From: Nemertoderma westbladi
Taxonomy: Eukaryota > Xenacoelomorpha > Nemertodermatida > Nemertodermatidae
NCBI GenBank assembly: GCA_032718475.1
Contig: JAUCBJ010007559.1
Span: 1 to 51,963 of the forward strand
Reading direction: 5' to 3'
DNA: 51,963 nt
The position numbers and the translations under genes are program-made. Shown here one piece after another: positions 1-10,433 of this stretch. Position 1 is the stretch's first letter. Each line of letters starts with the position of its first letter. The notes beneath the pieces were generated by a model. The model worked only from the letters and a program-made list of their open reading frames with translations, did no database searches and had not been told where the DNA came from.

Positions 1-455
1 ACCCTAACTCTCTCACACTCGGACCTCCTCGTCCCTCACTCAGCCTCTTATTCTCCCCCCCACACTAGAATTGCGTCCGCACTCTCTCCGCACTCCGCAC
101 TATTATTCCGTCCCTCAACCTCACTTCGACTGTCTCTTCCCTTCTGACGAATCTCCCCCCCCCCTCTCGTGCCGTCGCACTCAAGAAGTGTGAAATTGTC
201 TGGTGTCTCGTCCATAGTGCCATAGTCAGTTGTCCCCCAGTCCCAGTAGCTAATTGAGAAAGGTTGTATGACTATAGTACTTACTCCGAACGTATATATT
301 TCTAGATTACTAATTACTACGTACGTACATACAAATTGCACTTATATGATTATTTGCATTAATTGAATTTGTACTTAATAGTTCGTACATCCCACGCGGC
401 GCCTACCAGGCGTACCACGTCCAAGTCCCAGTCTCTCTCCCTCGACTCTGGGAAC
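1..455. other. BEL-A 3' untranslated region or LTR start, no gene seen
   Basis: Pyrimidine-rich on the plus strand for the first 170 bases, with a C run near 150-160, then AT-rich. It lies just past the end of ORF3 in the element's own direction. I see no TG...CA boundary and no match to the leader near 12.6-13.1 kb. Confidence 0.4.
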
Positions 456-788
456 CTATCTGTTCCTCCGGGGGTAGTTCCCCCTGGCGTCCTCTTCCCT
501 GGGTCGTTTCTTGGTTATCACCGTTCCTCTGGCATCATCCGCTTTCTGCTTTCGGACCTTCGCCGCCACTTCCTTGCTGATCCCGGTCGTTGGCTCCTTG
601 GGCGCTGGTGTTATTAGTGTCCGATATCGCTTCGCCGGTGGCCCCTCAGAATGGCCCGGTTGTCTCCCTCTAGTGGCGTCCCATAGGATCATTTTCATTG
701 CCTTTGGTACGTGCTCCGCCAAGAAATCCCTAAACTCCCTTCGGTTCTCTGGCGTCCACCTGTCCAGATACCTTTGCGTGTTCATCAC
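456..788 (-). pseudogene. BEL-A ORF3, C-terminal part (shifted frame)
   Basis: A 110-codon frame that continues the ORF3 protein one frame over from 730-2943. The match to the second ORF3 copy at 25.75-26.1 kb runs through the NTQRYLDRW and FRDFL blocks to WDATRGRQ, which shows that this is the true C-terminal half. In this frame the sequence just upstream carries a TAG (822-824) where the other copy encodes Tyr, and BEL-A lacks roughly 60 nt present in the other copy. The end is Lys/Arg-rich, as in ORF3 of BEL-B, and would suit RNA or DNA binding. The break could be decay or a recoding site; decay is more likely. Confidence 0.7.
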
Positions 789-2943
789 TCCAGCGTACGA
801 CGCCGCCGTTGCTACCTCTTGCTAGGTAAACGGTAGCCTCCGCTTTATGATTTCCATGCGTCATGGCCCCGACGTCGGCCCACTCCTCGAATCTTGTGAA
901 CTTCTCCTCGTCGTTCATCCAGTCGCACTCGCGTCCGTAGTGTCCCCGAAAGTGGCACTTTGGACATCGGTTATGCAACCGTGGACACGCCCCCATCCTG
1001 TGACTTGGTTCTCTGCAGTAGAGACAAAAGGTTCCATTTTGGAACCGGTATAGGCAGCTGCTTTCCCGATGGGTCTGTCTCCCACAGTAGTCGCAGCCGA
1101 GTACCAATGTCTCCCGTCCCACCTCGTCTTTCGTCCCAAGCGATCTCCGCGGTCTGTGGAGTCGCTGGTAGGCGAACTTCTCTACGTTGGTCTCTCTATC
1201 TACGTCGATCTCTCCGCCCCTCTCGGGCATCGTCTCCCCGAATACTATCCGTGGTGCCGTCCCCGGTTGCTCGCCCAACCTGATGGTGCTCCCCGCGAAA
1301 TCCATCGCCGGCTCCTCATGCACCCAGGTCCGCTTGCCGGATCTGTTCCAGAAGGCCCTCGCCCCACTGGCCGTCACCACCCTTCCGCCAACCCAGTCCG
1401 TGTCCGAGTGGCCTATCCTCTCGATGGGCGGCATCTCTCCGAACTCGTCGTCGTCGTCCTCCTCTTCTGGTAGTGTCTCCAATCCCGGTATCCCGATGGA
1501 TCCACTATGTCCCTTCCCGCCTTGGCTCTCGCCCGTAGCTCTCCATCCCTCTAGCTCCCTTAACTTCCTTGGCGGTTGGTCGCCCTCGGCGCCCGCTGGT
1601 ATGGGCATCGTTTGCAACCCCGACGTCGACTGTTTCGGCGATCCCACCGTCCATCCCAATTCTCGCCCTAGAGACTCCCCCGAACTCCCTGACGAAGTCC
1701 AATGAAGTTCGTCTAGGCCCGCCTGTTCCTCGAAGCCGTAACTCTGTGTCCTGGCCTCCTCTTCCCTCTCCTCTGCTTCTATCCTCTCCCGTCTAGCGAC
1801 TTCTTCCAGTCGCTTTGCTTCTCGTCTATCCGTCTCTAGCTGCTCCCATCTCTGATACGGTGTATCTGTCTCCCCGTCTACCAGATGTCGGCTGTTGTAG
1901 TACACCGACTCGCCCTTCAGCCCCGGGTGGTCTACCAGACCGTCAAAGGCCACTTTAAAGGCTCTCCTGTAGCTTAGGGGTGATCCCGATAACAGAAATG
2001 CCCCTGGTTCCCTCTCGATAATCACGGTCATGAATAAGTTAAGCAAACTTATCATCATCCAGTCCTCCTGCAGGATATATCGCTTCTGATATACCTTTAT
2101 CGCTCCCCTGCGGAACTGATATACCTCCTGCTTTCCCGGTCTCGCTCCCCACTTTAGCGAGTTCGCTAGTTCTGCTCCGTATTCTTCCCCAAACTTCCCC
2201 CAGTCCATCGGTTTGTGGCATACGAGCCCCAATAATTGGCCCATTGCCACCGCCCCGCATTGGCCTGCGTTTTCGACTACCCCCAATCCATCCGGTGCCA
2301 TCATAGCCATAAAGACTTTCTGCATATCCAGGAGGTTGGTGGCGTCCGGACCGATGATCCTCTCCGCGTCCTCGCGAATCGCCGATCCCACTTTCGTCGT
2401 CGACTTCTCTCTTACTAAGACTTGTACCGCTTTCGGTAATCGGTCTAATTTCGGCCCGTCCTTCTTCCCATACGTCCCTAGGTCGAATAAGAAGGTGTCC
2501 CCATTTGGCGCGGCCAAATGTAGGAGTATGGTCCTGGCCGACCCTGCCGTTCCTCGTCTCGAACCCGTCTCGTCTTCCACGGTTCCCTCGTCATCTAGGA
2601 TCATATATCCTCCTCTGTTGACGGACTCTATGAATCTCTTCCAGTCCTTCCTCGGTGATTCCCTCGGGTATTTCGGTATCCCGAACTTCGCCTCGTCCCC
2701 TTTCACCACGTAGTGGAAGTGTTGGAAGATCGCGTTGTCCAGCGACGGGGTCCCGTAGGTCCCGACCAGCCGCTGTTCGTGCGCCTCCCGGAAGTGATCT
2801 TGCAGCGCTCGTGCCGCGTGACCCCTTTCCAACCTCTCGTAGTATCCTCTCGTCTTCTCTTCCGGATGCCTCTCGGTGAAATCCACCAGTATCTCCTTTC
2901 CTCCTGACTCCGCCTTTCTCTTTCTGATCAACTTACTCGCCAT
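730..2943 (-). CDS. BEL-A ORF3: exonuclease-like domain plus three zinc knuckles
   Basis: A 737-codon frame starting MASKLIRKRK, about 1.2 kb past the integrase stop and in the same direction. Residues ~100-305 follow the pattern of DEDD 3'-5' exonucleases: LDDEG (D117, E119), then TILLHLAAPNGDTFLFDL, then KVGSAIREDAERI (D192), then LLDMQ (D206), and finally a WGARP...YILQED stretch (Y289, D294). Residues 365-400 are a charged helix and 490-500 an acidic run. Three CCHC knuckles follow at 617-630, 640-653 and 660-673. Nothing resembles an envelope: there is no signal peptide and no membrane segment. The exonuclease call is my reading of the motif pattern. Y-x4-D is not the standard Y-x3-D, and no search was run. 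A frame change near 790-820 separates the C-terminus. Confidence 0.75.
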   Translation of the reverse strand: MASKLIRKRKAESGGKEILVDFTERHPEEKTRGYYERLERGHAARALQDHFREAHEQRLVGTYGTPSLDNAIFQHFHYVVKGDEAKFGIPKYPRESPRKDWKRFIESVNRGGYMILDDEGTVEDETGSRRGTAGSARTILLHLAAPNGDTFLFDLGTYGKKDGPKLDRLPKAVQVLVREKSTTKVGSAIREDAERIIGPDATNLLDMQKVFMAMMAPDGLGVVENAGQCGAVAMGQLLGLVCHKPMDWGKFGEEYGAELANSLKWGARPGKQEVYQFRRGAIKVYQKRYILQEDWMMISLLNLFMTVIIEREPGAFLLSGSPLSYRRAFKVAFDGLVDHPGLKGESVYYNSRHLVDGETDTPYQRWEQLETDRREAKRLEEVARRERIEAEEREEEARTQSYGFEEQAGLDELHWTSSGSSGESLGRELGWTVGSPKQSTSGLQTMPIPAGAEGDQPPRKLRELEGWRATGESQGGKGHSGSIGIPGLETLPEEEDDDDEFGEMPPIERIGHSDTDWVGGRVVTASGARAFWNRSGKRTWVHEEPAMDFAGSTIRLGEQPGTAPRIVFGETMPERGGEIDVDRETNVEKFAYQRLHRPRRSLGTKDEVGRETLVLGCDYCGRQTHRESSCLYRFQNGTFCLYCREPSHRMGACPRLHNRCPKCHFRGHYGRECDWMNDEEKFTRFEEWADVGAMTHGNHKAEATVYLARGSNGGVVRWSDEHAKVSGQVDAREPKGV

Positions 2944-3420
2944 TCCGAACGTTCACTCGCTCACCTGCAAGGTGGTGCCTTACCAAGGCGCAATACAGAT
3001 GAGTGATGTATCTAGGATGTTCTGTACAGTTCGATAATGGCCTATTTCCTACTTAACTGCGCCTTTTAACCTAAATTATTCCTAATTAATTTTGAAGCGT
3101 AAATGAGCGTAATTTACAATTTCTGTCCGTTACTTTTATTATGTTCTAGAATAACTTCCCTTTTGTTGCCACTATTTTACAACTTTCAGCCCTATTCTAT
3201 TTATTTATTTATTTACTTTGATTCTACTGTCCTACTACTTACTACTGCCTATGGATTATTCTATTCTCTAATCCACATTCTAGCCTACTCTGTGGGTCTA
3301 TGCAGTACAGCAGTATGCGTCGTGTGGCCACACGACTTATCCAGCTGTACTCATATGCCCCCCTCTCTCTACTAACTGCTAACTAATACCTATATCTATA
3401 TCCCCTTTTTACCTCTTACT
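2944..3420. other. BEL-A spacer, no gene seen
   Basis: AT-rich sequence between ORF3 and the minisatellite, with a short TTTA run near 3200. No long frame and no recognisable splice site that would clearly feed ORF3. Confidence 0.5.
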
Positions 3421-4015
3421 CTCTCTCTTCTAACTAACGGTACTACGTACCCTCTAACTCTTCTCTAACTAACTAGCGCTACTTACGTACCCTCTAACTC
3501 TCTAACTAACTATTGGTACTACGTACCCTCTAACTCTAACTAACTAGCGGTACTACGTACCCTCTAACTCTCTAACTAACTATCGGTACTACGTACCCTC
3601 TAACTCTAACTAACTAGCGGTACTACGTACCCTCTAACTCTCTAACTAACTATCGGTACTACGTACCCTCTAACTCTAACTAACTAGCGGTACTACGTAC
3701 CCTCTAACTCTCTGACTAACTATCGGTACTACGTACCCTCTAACTCTAACTAACTAGCGGTACTACGTACCCTCTAACTCTCTAACTAACTATCGGTACT
3801 ACGTACCCTCTAACTCTAACTAACTAGCGGTACTACGTACCCTCTAACTAACTCTCTAACTAACTATCGGTACTACGTACCCTCTAACTCTAACTAACTA
3901 GCGGTACTACGTACCCTCTAACTAACTCTCTAACTGGCGGTACTACGTACCTCCTAACTAACTAACTAACTAGGTACTACGTACCTTCTTACTAACTCTC
4001 TGCCTACTTAGGTAG
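3421..4015. repeat. Minisatellite with alternating 36- and 34-bp units
   Basis: Units of the type CTCTAACTAACTATCGGTAC and CTCTAACTAACTAGCGGTAC alternate, giving a ~70-bp higher-order unit repeated about six times. Each unit ends in the near-palindrome GGTACTACGTACC. The array sits between pol and ORF3 of BEL-A and would be in the element's transcript, where it could fold into serial hairpins. Confidence 0.9.
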
Positions 4016-4039
4016 GAACTGCGTACCTAACATGTACTA

Positions 4040-4059
4040 TTTTTTTTTTTTTTTTTTTT
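4040..4059 (-). other. A20 tract after the integrase stop
   Basis: Twenty T on the plus strand, so A20 in the element's sense, about 90 bases past the integrase stop codon. It marks the boundary between pol and the minisatellite/ORF3 part. It could be a simple repeat, or the scar of an RNA-mediated join. Confidence 0.6.
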
Positions 4060-4147
4060 ATTATTTTGTTTGTGGGAAGGGCGTCTCGCCCTCAATCCCA
4101 CCCCCCTCAGTCCAAAACTTGGACGACTAAACTTTTCTCTAACTCTG

Positions 4148-5161
4148 CTAAGGTGCCCCTTCTAATAGACAGCATTTGCCTACAGCTCTCCTGTAGGTTT
4201 TTCTGTCCTTTGCACCTATCTTCCCACCTATCCGCACTTCTACCAATCGGACTCTTCCCTCCTCGTCGGAGTAGGTGTCCACAACTCTCGCCAACCGCCA
4301 TTGGTTGTTGATGATAGTATCATCCGTAACGATTACGAGATCTCCCTCTCTTAACTCCCTGTTTGACTTCCTCCACTTGCTTCGTTTATGGAGTGTGGGT
4401 AGGTATTCCTCGACCCACCTCCTCCAATACTCTGCGCTTATTGCTTTAGCGACTTTCCAACTTTGGCGGGAGTGTATGTCATCTGGGTCTACACCCCGCA
4501 TATCGATGGTCGCTGGCCTTTCCATCAGGAAATGGCTAGGCGTCAACACGTCTAGTGACTCAGGGTCATCATTCTCCGGATATAGCGGTCTGCTATTAAT
4601 GATCCCCTCGCACTTCGCAAGTACTGTACGTAAGACGTCCTCAGTGACCATGTGGGTGTTCATTAGCTTCGTCATTAGACGCTTTGAACTGCCCACCTGT
4701 CTCTCGACGCATCCTAGTGTATGTGGTGCATACGGCGTCCTTCTCTCCCATTTTACTTGTCGTCTCCTCATGGCTGCCTTGACTTCTTCTCCCTCCAAGA
4801 TGTCCAAGGCCTCTGCCATCTCACTCTCTGCGCCCACAAAGTTGGTGCCGTTGTCGCTGTATATCACTGCGATCGTCCCACCTTTGCGGTCCCTAAACCT
4901 TTCTAAGGCATTAATGAACGCTGATGCGGTTGCATCTTGGGCGAGTTCTATCCCTACCGCCCGCGTATTGTTGCATACGAAGATAATGCCGTAGCGTTTC
5001 TCCGTGTGTCGCATCACTTTGATCTTTATCGGCCCGAACATGTCCACACCGCAATGCGTAAATGGCGGGTCGTGCTGTCTTACCCTACTCGCCGGTAGTG
5101 GCGCCATCTCCTGTATGGCTCGCTCCTTCTTCGCTCGTCGGCAGGTCTGGCACTGCCCCAC
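4148..5161 (-). pseudogene. BEL-A pol: integrase
   Basis: A 337-codon frame holding the end of the zinc-binding domain (QCQTC), the integrase catalytic core and the BEL/Pao C-terminal domain (DUF5641-like). The catalytic triad is visible: D40 in CGVDMFGPI, D103 in YSDNGTNF and E153 in GCVERQ. The enzyme would insert the element's cDNA into host DNA. The frame is offset by one base from the upstream pol frame that stops at 5169. The protein sequence continues across the shift, so a single-base indel near 5190 explains the break. The catalytic residues survive, so decay looks recent. Confidence 0.85.
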
Positions 5162-5168
5162 TACCGCT

Positions 5169-6809
5169 TTAACCTTCTTCCTTAATTGTTTGACCCAATA
5201 GGTCCTCCTTTATCTCTGTGAGGGTTCGGTTGGTGCCCCCGTGCAATATCGATTTGTCCCATATCGAGTCCCATATAATCTGGTGGACTATTGGCGATCC
5301 TGTAGGAATGATGATGATGGGTTTTGGTGGTACGACTATGCTGTTGTTGTATCCCACCCTAGAATTCATTACTAGAATCCCGTCGTCATTGAGTTGTGGC
5401 GACAGCGTAATCAGCTCGCTGTCCCGTCGGAGGTGCTGTTGGTTACCGACGCGTTCCACCTCGTCGCCGTAGTTCTTCCGTTGTTCATAGCGGATCACTG
5501 CCTTGGCCGCTCCTTCCAGATCTATGGTTGTTCTGATCTTCTTGTCCTTGCCGACTCCCGCAAGGAAGTTCCCGAAGGCTCTCCAGTACGCCACCAGTTT
5601 CTTGGTCTTATACCAACTAGAACTGTAGCTGAGGAGTTTATCCGTCGGGTTATCGCACAGTTCCCGTCCTGGTTGCACGTCCCTAATCTCCCTCACCATC
5701 TGGGAGTATATCTCTTCTCCCTCTGAATCTCCCTCTTCTCCTTCTGATACTACTTCCGAGCCCGGGTCCACCTTCCTCATCGGCGGCCAGGCCTCCCTAT
5801 CGCTCAGAAATTGTGGCCCATGTTGCCACAATACTTCCTTCTTCAGGAAAGTGTGGCGTTCCACGCCCCTTGACAGCAAGTCCGCTGGGTTCTCGTCTGT
5901 TGGGCAGTAGTGCCACATTTCCAGTTCTGTGCTCGCCCTTATTTCGTCCACTCTATTCGCGACGAATATCGGGTATCTCGTCCTTTCGTTATGTAGCCAA
6001 CCAAGCACTACCATGGAGTCCGTCCAGTAGTGTGTCTCCACTATGTTGGGAATAGTATCCACTAGGTAGGCTGTGGCTCTTACTCCTAGTCTCGCAGCTG
6101 TCAATTCTAACTTGGGAACTGATGCTGAATCTGGCGGCGTTGACTTTGCTTTGCTAAAGGCTAGTCTGGGCTTATGAGCCCCCTCTCGTTGTACTAAATA
6201 GAGTGCCGCTCCGTACGCTTCCAACGACGCGTCGGAGAACATGTGTAGGTCCAGATTCGTCATGTTCCCATCCGGGAAATACACCCTTGGCATGTTGTAT
6301 GTTCCCATCTTCTCCAAGTTTCCTGTCCACTTGCTCCACTGCTTCTTGATTTCCTCTGGTACCTCTACGTCCCACTCATCTTTCAATTTGTATACTCTCT
6401 TGAGTATCTGTTTCCCCGTGACTAATAATGGGGATGCTAGGCCTAGGGGATCGTATATCCTTGCTATATACGATACATAACCCCTCTTCGTGTGGATGTC
6501 TGCGCCCTCCTGGCTCAGCTGATACTTCAGTTCGTCTGTCTCTCTATCCCACACGATTCCCAATGCCTTCTGCTGGGATTCCGTTCTGTTAATCGCCATG
6601 TCCTGCCCTTTGGCTGTTGTGGGATTATCCATGGTCGATTCTGGTTTCCTGTCCTCTATGGCTTTGATAAATTCTTCCGAACTGGATTGGAATTTTGTCA
6701 GGTTAAAGCCGGATCCCTTTAGGATGTCGCGAACCTCGCGCCCTGTATCCAGTATCTCCTTAACCGTATTTCCAGACTCCATTCCGTCGTCTACGTAGAA
6801 ACCGCGTCA
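5169..6809 (-). pseudogene. BEL-A pol: reverse transcriptase end and RNase H
   Basis: The frame begins directly after a TGA (6807-6809) and reads FYVDDGMES at once (6773-6800), so the reverse transcriptase catalytic YVDD is intact but lies just past the stop. The Pao-type region follows. An RNase H-like domain then shows its acidic residues in LHMFSDASLEAYGAAL, KLELTAARLG and YWTDSMVVLGWL, and ends in NPADLLSRG. It would copy element RNA into DNA and degrade the RNA. The frame is the same as in the upstream segment, so one TGA is the only break between them. It ends at a frameshift into the integrase frame. Confidence 0.85.
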
Positions 6810-8729
6810 AATCATATCGACGGCCCTACTGCTGTATTTATCTTCCTTCCCCTTTACTGTGTCTCTTACTGCCATAGTCGTCGTAAATGAAGACGACTTG
6901 GCCCCCATGTTCTGTACTACCATCTTATATGCTGGTATTATCGGCGGTTCTTCTTCGCCGTTATACCATAAGAAGCGTTGACTGTCGCTATCTTCTTCCG
7001 TTACACGGACTTGGTTGAACATGCCTTCTATGTCACACGTGAAGGCGAGTTTCCCATTTCTAAATCTAAGTAACACCTCTATGCCCGAATTGTAAATGTT
7101 TGGGCCTTCTAACAGGTAATCGTTTAAGCACTTCCCGTCGGTCTTTGCCGATGCGTCGACTACCATCCTTAGTTTACCTTTCTTTGGGTCTAAAGCCACG
7201 TGCAGTGGCAGGTAGTATGTTCTATCCGTGTTCGGCTGGTCGACCGGTAACTCCACGGCCCATCCTTTCTCGACGTACTTCTTAATTGTTCTGTGGATGT
7301 ACTCATTCTTCTCGGGGCTCCGTTTTAGTGTTTGTTTCAGCTTGCGGAGTCTCGTGAGTACCATCCCCCTATTATCGGGCAGCGGTATCTTTGGTAGTTT
7401 CCATACCATTCCTATAGTATACCGTCCCTCATCGCACGTCATTGATTCCTCCACGCTTTGTAGAGCCTGCTTGTCTTCTACCGAGGTCCCGACCCCGGTT
7501 TCTTTCAGTCCCTCGAAATCCTGTCTGAGCAGTCTTTTGAGCTGCTCCTCTGCTCCCTTGTCACCCATTTCCTGCATTGTTCCCGCGAACATGCATCCTG
7601 ATGTCTCCGACATCCTGAATGGTATCTTGCTCTTGATGGGACCACTCAGCGTCCACCCGAATGGTGTTAATATGGCCACCGGGTCACTCTGCTTGTCTTC
7701 GCCGAAGACCGTTTGCATTCTTTCGTGGGCCGTTGGGCAGTCCATACCTACTATGATGGATACCTTCCTAACGTCCACGTCTGGGATTGAGAAGTCAATG
7801 TTGTCCAGGAATTTATTCTGCTCGACCTCGATGTTGGTTGGCCGCCTGGCATTGATATTAATTGACTCTATCACTTGAATGGGATCGATGGTTGCCCCAT
7901 AGTCGCATCCTGGTGCCACTGCTGCAATTGCGCACCGTCCTGTTCTCATCTCCAGGATCTCATCTTTGCTAGAGATGGTTGTTACCGCCATCCTGCTTGG
8001 CCTCGTTCTCAATCCTATCTCCTCGGCCACCCATTCCTCGACTAATGTGAAGGCAGCTCCACTATCAACCAGCATTAGTGTTGTTACTGATCGATTGCCT
8101 TCCCCGATCACTCGTACTGGTACTACTCCAAGTAGCACCATTCCTCTCTTCTTCGCCCCTACTGTGCTCGTCGCCATCGTTTGGCCTCTCCTTTGACCAA
8201 ATTTCATTGGCTTCTCCTTGCACTCCCTTGCTGTATGTCCACTCATTACACATCGCGAGCAGATTTTATTGCTGAACGCATAGTCTATCTGATCTTGCCT
8301 AGGTAGCGCCTGCCAGTACCTGCAGTTCATAGTTTGATGAAGCGCATTTGCGTGTAGCTGGCATTTGCTCTTTGGGTCGTAGCCCTCTTTATACAGTGCA
8401 TTGCGTATCGCAGTTGCGTTCGTACCAAAGTCCCTACTATTCTTATTGTTTGGGTTTTGCCTATTGGACCTACTGGGGTTATGTTTATTCGTGTTGTTAT
8501 TGTTTCCCTGTCCGTTCCATGATGTTGTCTTATCCTCGGCTAGCTGTGGACTTGCAGTCCCCTGCGTTGCTGCATATGGCAATGATTGCCTGAGTCTCGG
8601 TAATGCGCTTGATGTGTTGTGCTCTGGTTTCGGTCTATGGTAGTCTGTCTTCGGTCCCTTTCCCAGGCTGTCTTCGCTATAGACTGGGTCAGTTATTAGT
8701 TCAGCCTCGTAGTTTAAGAAGTTTGACAT
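6810..8729 (-). pseudogene. BEL-A gag end, protease and reverse transcriptase start
   Basis: From the N-terminus: an Asn-rich linker; two gag-type zinc knuckles (C123...C136 and CSRCVMSGHTAREC at 157-170); a retropepsin with VDSGAAFTLV (D222); and reverse transcriptase motifs LRMVVDASAK and FTCDIEGMFNQVRV. These are hallmarks of BEL/Pao elements. The frame opens upstream of its first Met and continues the gag protein from 8822-10433 across a one-base shift near 8860. It closes at the TGA of 6807-6809, which follows ATT and precedes CGC. Confidence 0.85.
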
Positions 8730-8821
8730 TTCTTCTAAACCCGGTTCCGCACCCTTCCTATCTCGAGTGGAGAAGGCGATTTTCCTCCACTTGTTGCGCA
8801 GCCAGTTTGGTAGTGCCTGCG

Positions 8822-10433
8822 CTATCGTGGTGATGTTGTTGGACGCATTGAGCGCGCGTCTAGCGTCTTCAGCACGATTAGAGCCTTTTCGACTTTGTTA
8901 GCGAACGTCTTAATGCTAACGGGATTATCCTGTAGGCCACCCGATGTTATGCCTCTCAGCGTCTGCCTGATGATCTTGGCCGGGTACCCGTATTCCCTAT
9001 CCAGTGCCCGCCATGCTGTCGTGAAGCCGCCCTCTATTCCTTGATATTGCCTCACGATGTCGTATGCTGGGCCTCCCGTGTACACTTGCAGATACTTTAG
9101 GCACTCCGCCTGCGTCAAGTTCTTTGTTAGTATTTCGTTACTATACATGCGCCGAAACTGTAGATATTCTTCCGGCCTGCTCCCATCGAATTTGAATGGT
9201 TCCACGGGTGGTAACTCGATCCTCGTTTTCAACGCATCGATCAACGTGGCCATCCCCATCGCCTGCGCTTCCAATGGATTCGATGGATGCTGCATGGTTT
9301 CTCCTGTCTGGTGCGTTCCGTCTGTCCTATTTCTTGACTTTCTCTGACTTGGGTATGTCATCGGGGGTAGCGGCCCCCTCCATATGTCTGTATCACACGA
9401 CCTATTCTCATCCAAGGGTCTCGTTGTTCTTGCCCCTATCGGGGTATATTGTTGATATTGTGATGGGGGAATGTCACCCTGTCCCCCCCCCCCCACCGGT
9501 ATGTTTGGTACTGGGGTTGATGTTAATATGTTGGGGCCCATACACCTATCCGCAATAATTCCCCCTTCCCCTGGGTATATGTTATGTCCCTGCATGCTGT
9601 AGTCATACTGCTGTGCTGGTACCGGTATAGGCCTATCAGCTTCTGGCCTACTCGCCGGTATGTATTCCGCGACTTCCGGGTTTAATCCCGTTGTCCACGC
9701 CATCCTATCGCCTACATTGCCTCTCTCAGTATGGCCTATTGTATGTGCAGTAAGGCCTACAGTATGTCCTACAGTCTGCATGTGTCGCTCGGGATCGAAG
9801 TTTATTCTTCTCGAATAATCCTCCCCGCGGCTACCGTATTCTCGATCGATAGGTGTATTCCGCCGGAAAGTTTCTCTTCGACCCCCCTCTCCACTGTTCT
9901 CATCTTCATACCGGTATATCGCGTACCCCTCTCTCGGCGCGTAGTGCGCCTCGCCGGGTCGCATCTCTCCGGGGCGACGGCAATCTCCCGGAGTCCGACC
10001 CCACTGACTCTCTGTTCTCATCTCGACTACTGACGGCTCGCTATCCGTCCTCGCTCTTCTATCGTTCGCGGCGATACCTCTACTACTGTCTTCTCTTCTT
10101 CTCCTTTCAGTGGAGCGTTCCCGTTCGTGAGATCTCTCGTCGACCTCCCGGTTAAACCCCACTGTTCTTCTTCCCTCTTCTGATCGGGCTCGACGCTTCG
10201 TCCGCCCTCTTACGACGTCAACCTGTCTCTCACTGCTCGGTCGCACGCCGCCCGCTGGGGATACTCGCAATCCCCCTATTACTTTCCGTCGGCGGTTGTT
10301 GCGGTTTACCTATTTCGGCCCGCGCATTATCCGCTGACGGCTGTGGGACACTCTCTGCCCCCCCCCCCCCTTTCACCGCTAACTCGCTGTTGTGGGGTTC
10401 TCGTAGCCCCCCCCCCCCCCCCACTCGCCACAT
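8822..10433 (-). pseudogene. BEL-A gag, main part (DUF1759-like)
   Basis: Two overlapping frames encode an Arg/Glu-rich, low-complexity half followed by a globular domain. The globular part has PVEPFKFDGSRPEEYLQFRR and ends in GGPAYDIVRQYQG and REYGYPAKIIRQTLRGI, the DUF1759 pattern of BEL/Pao Gag. Gag would package the element RNA into particles. The frame changes at 10230-10310, and another change at 8822-8870 leads into the protease frame. A C12 run (G12 in sense) at 9483-9494 is translated as glycines. Confidence 0.8.

Noticed and set aside
1-20. ACCCTAAC at the window start as a telomere
   Set aside because: Only one such word; the following sequence is not a telomeric array.
1069-1705. 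Long plus-strand frames opposite ORF3
   Set aside because: Antisense shadows of the codon bias of the minus-strand ORF3.
3421-4015. CRISPR-like array
   Set aside because: Units abut without unique spacers, and the context is a eukaryotic retroelement; it is a minisatellite.
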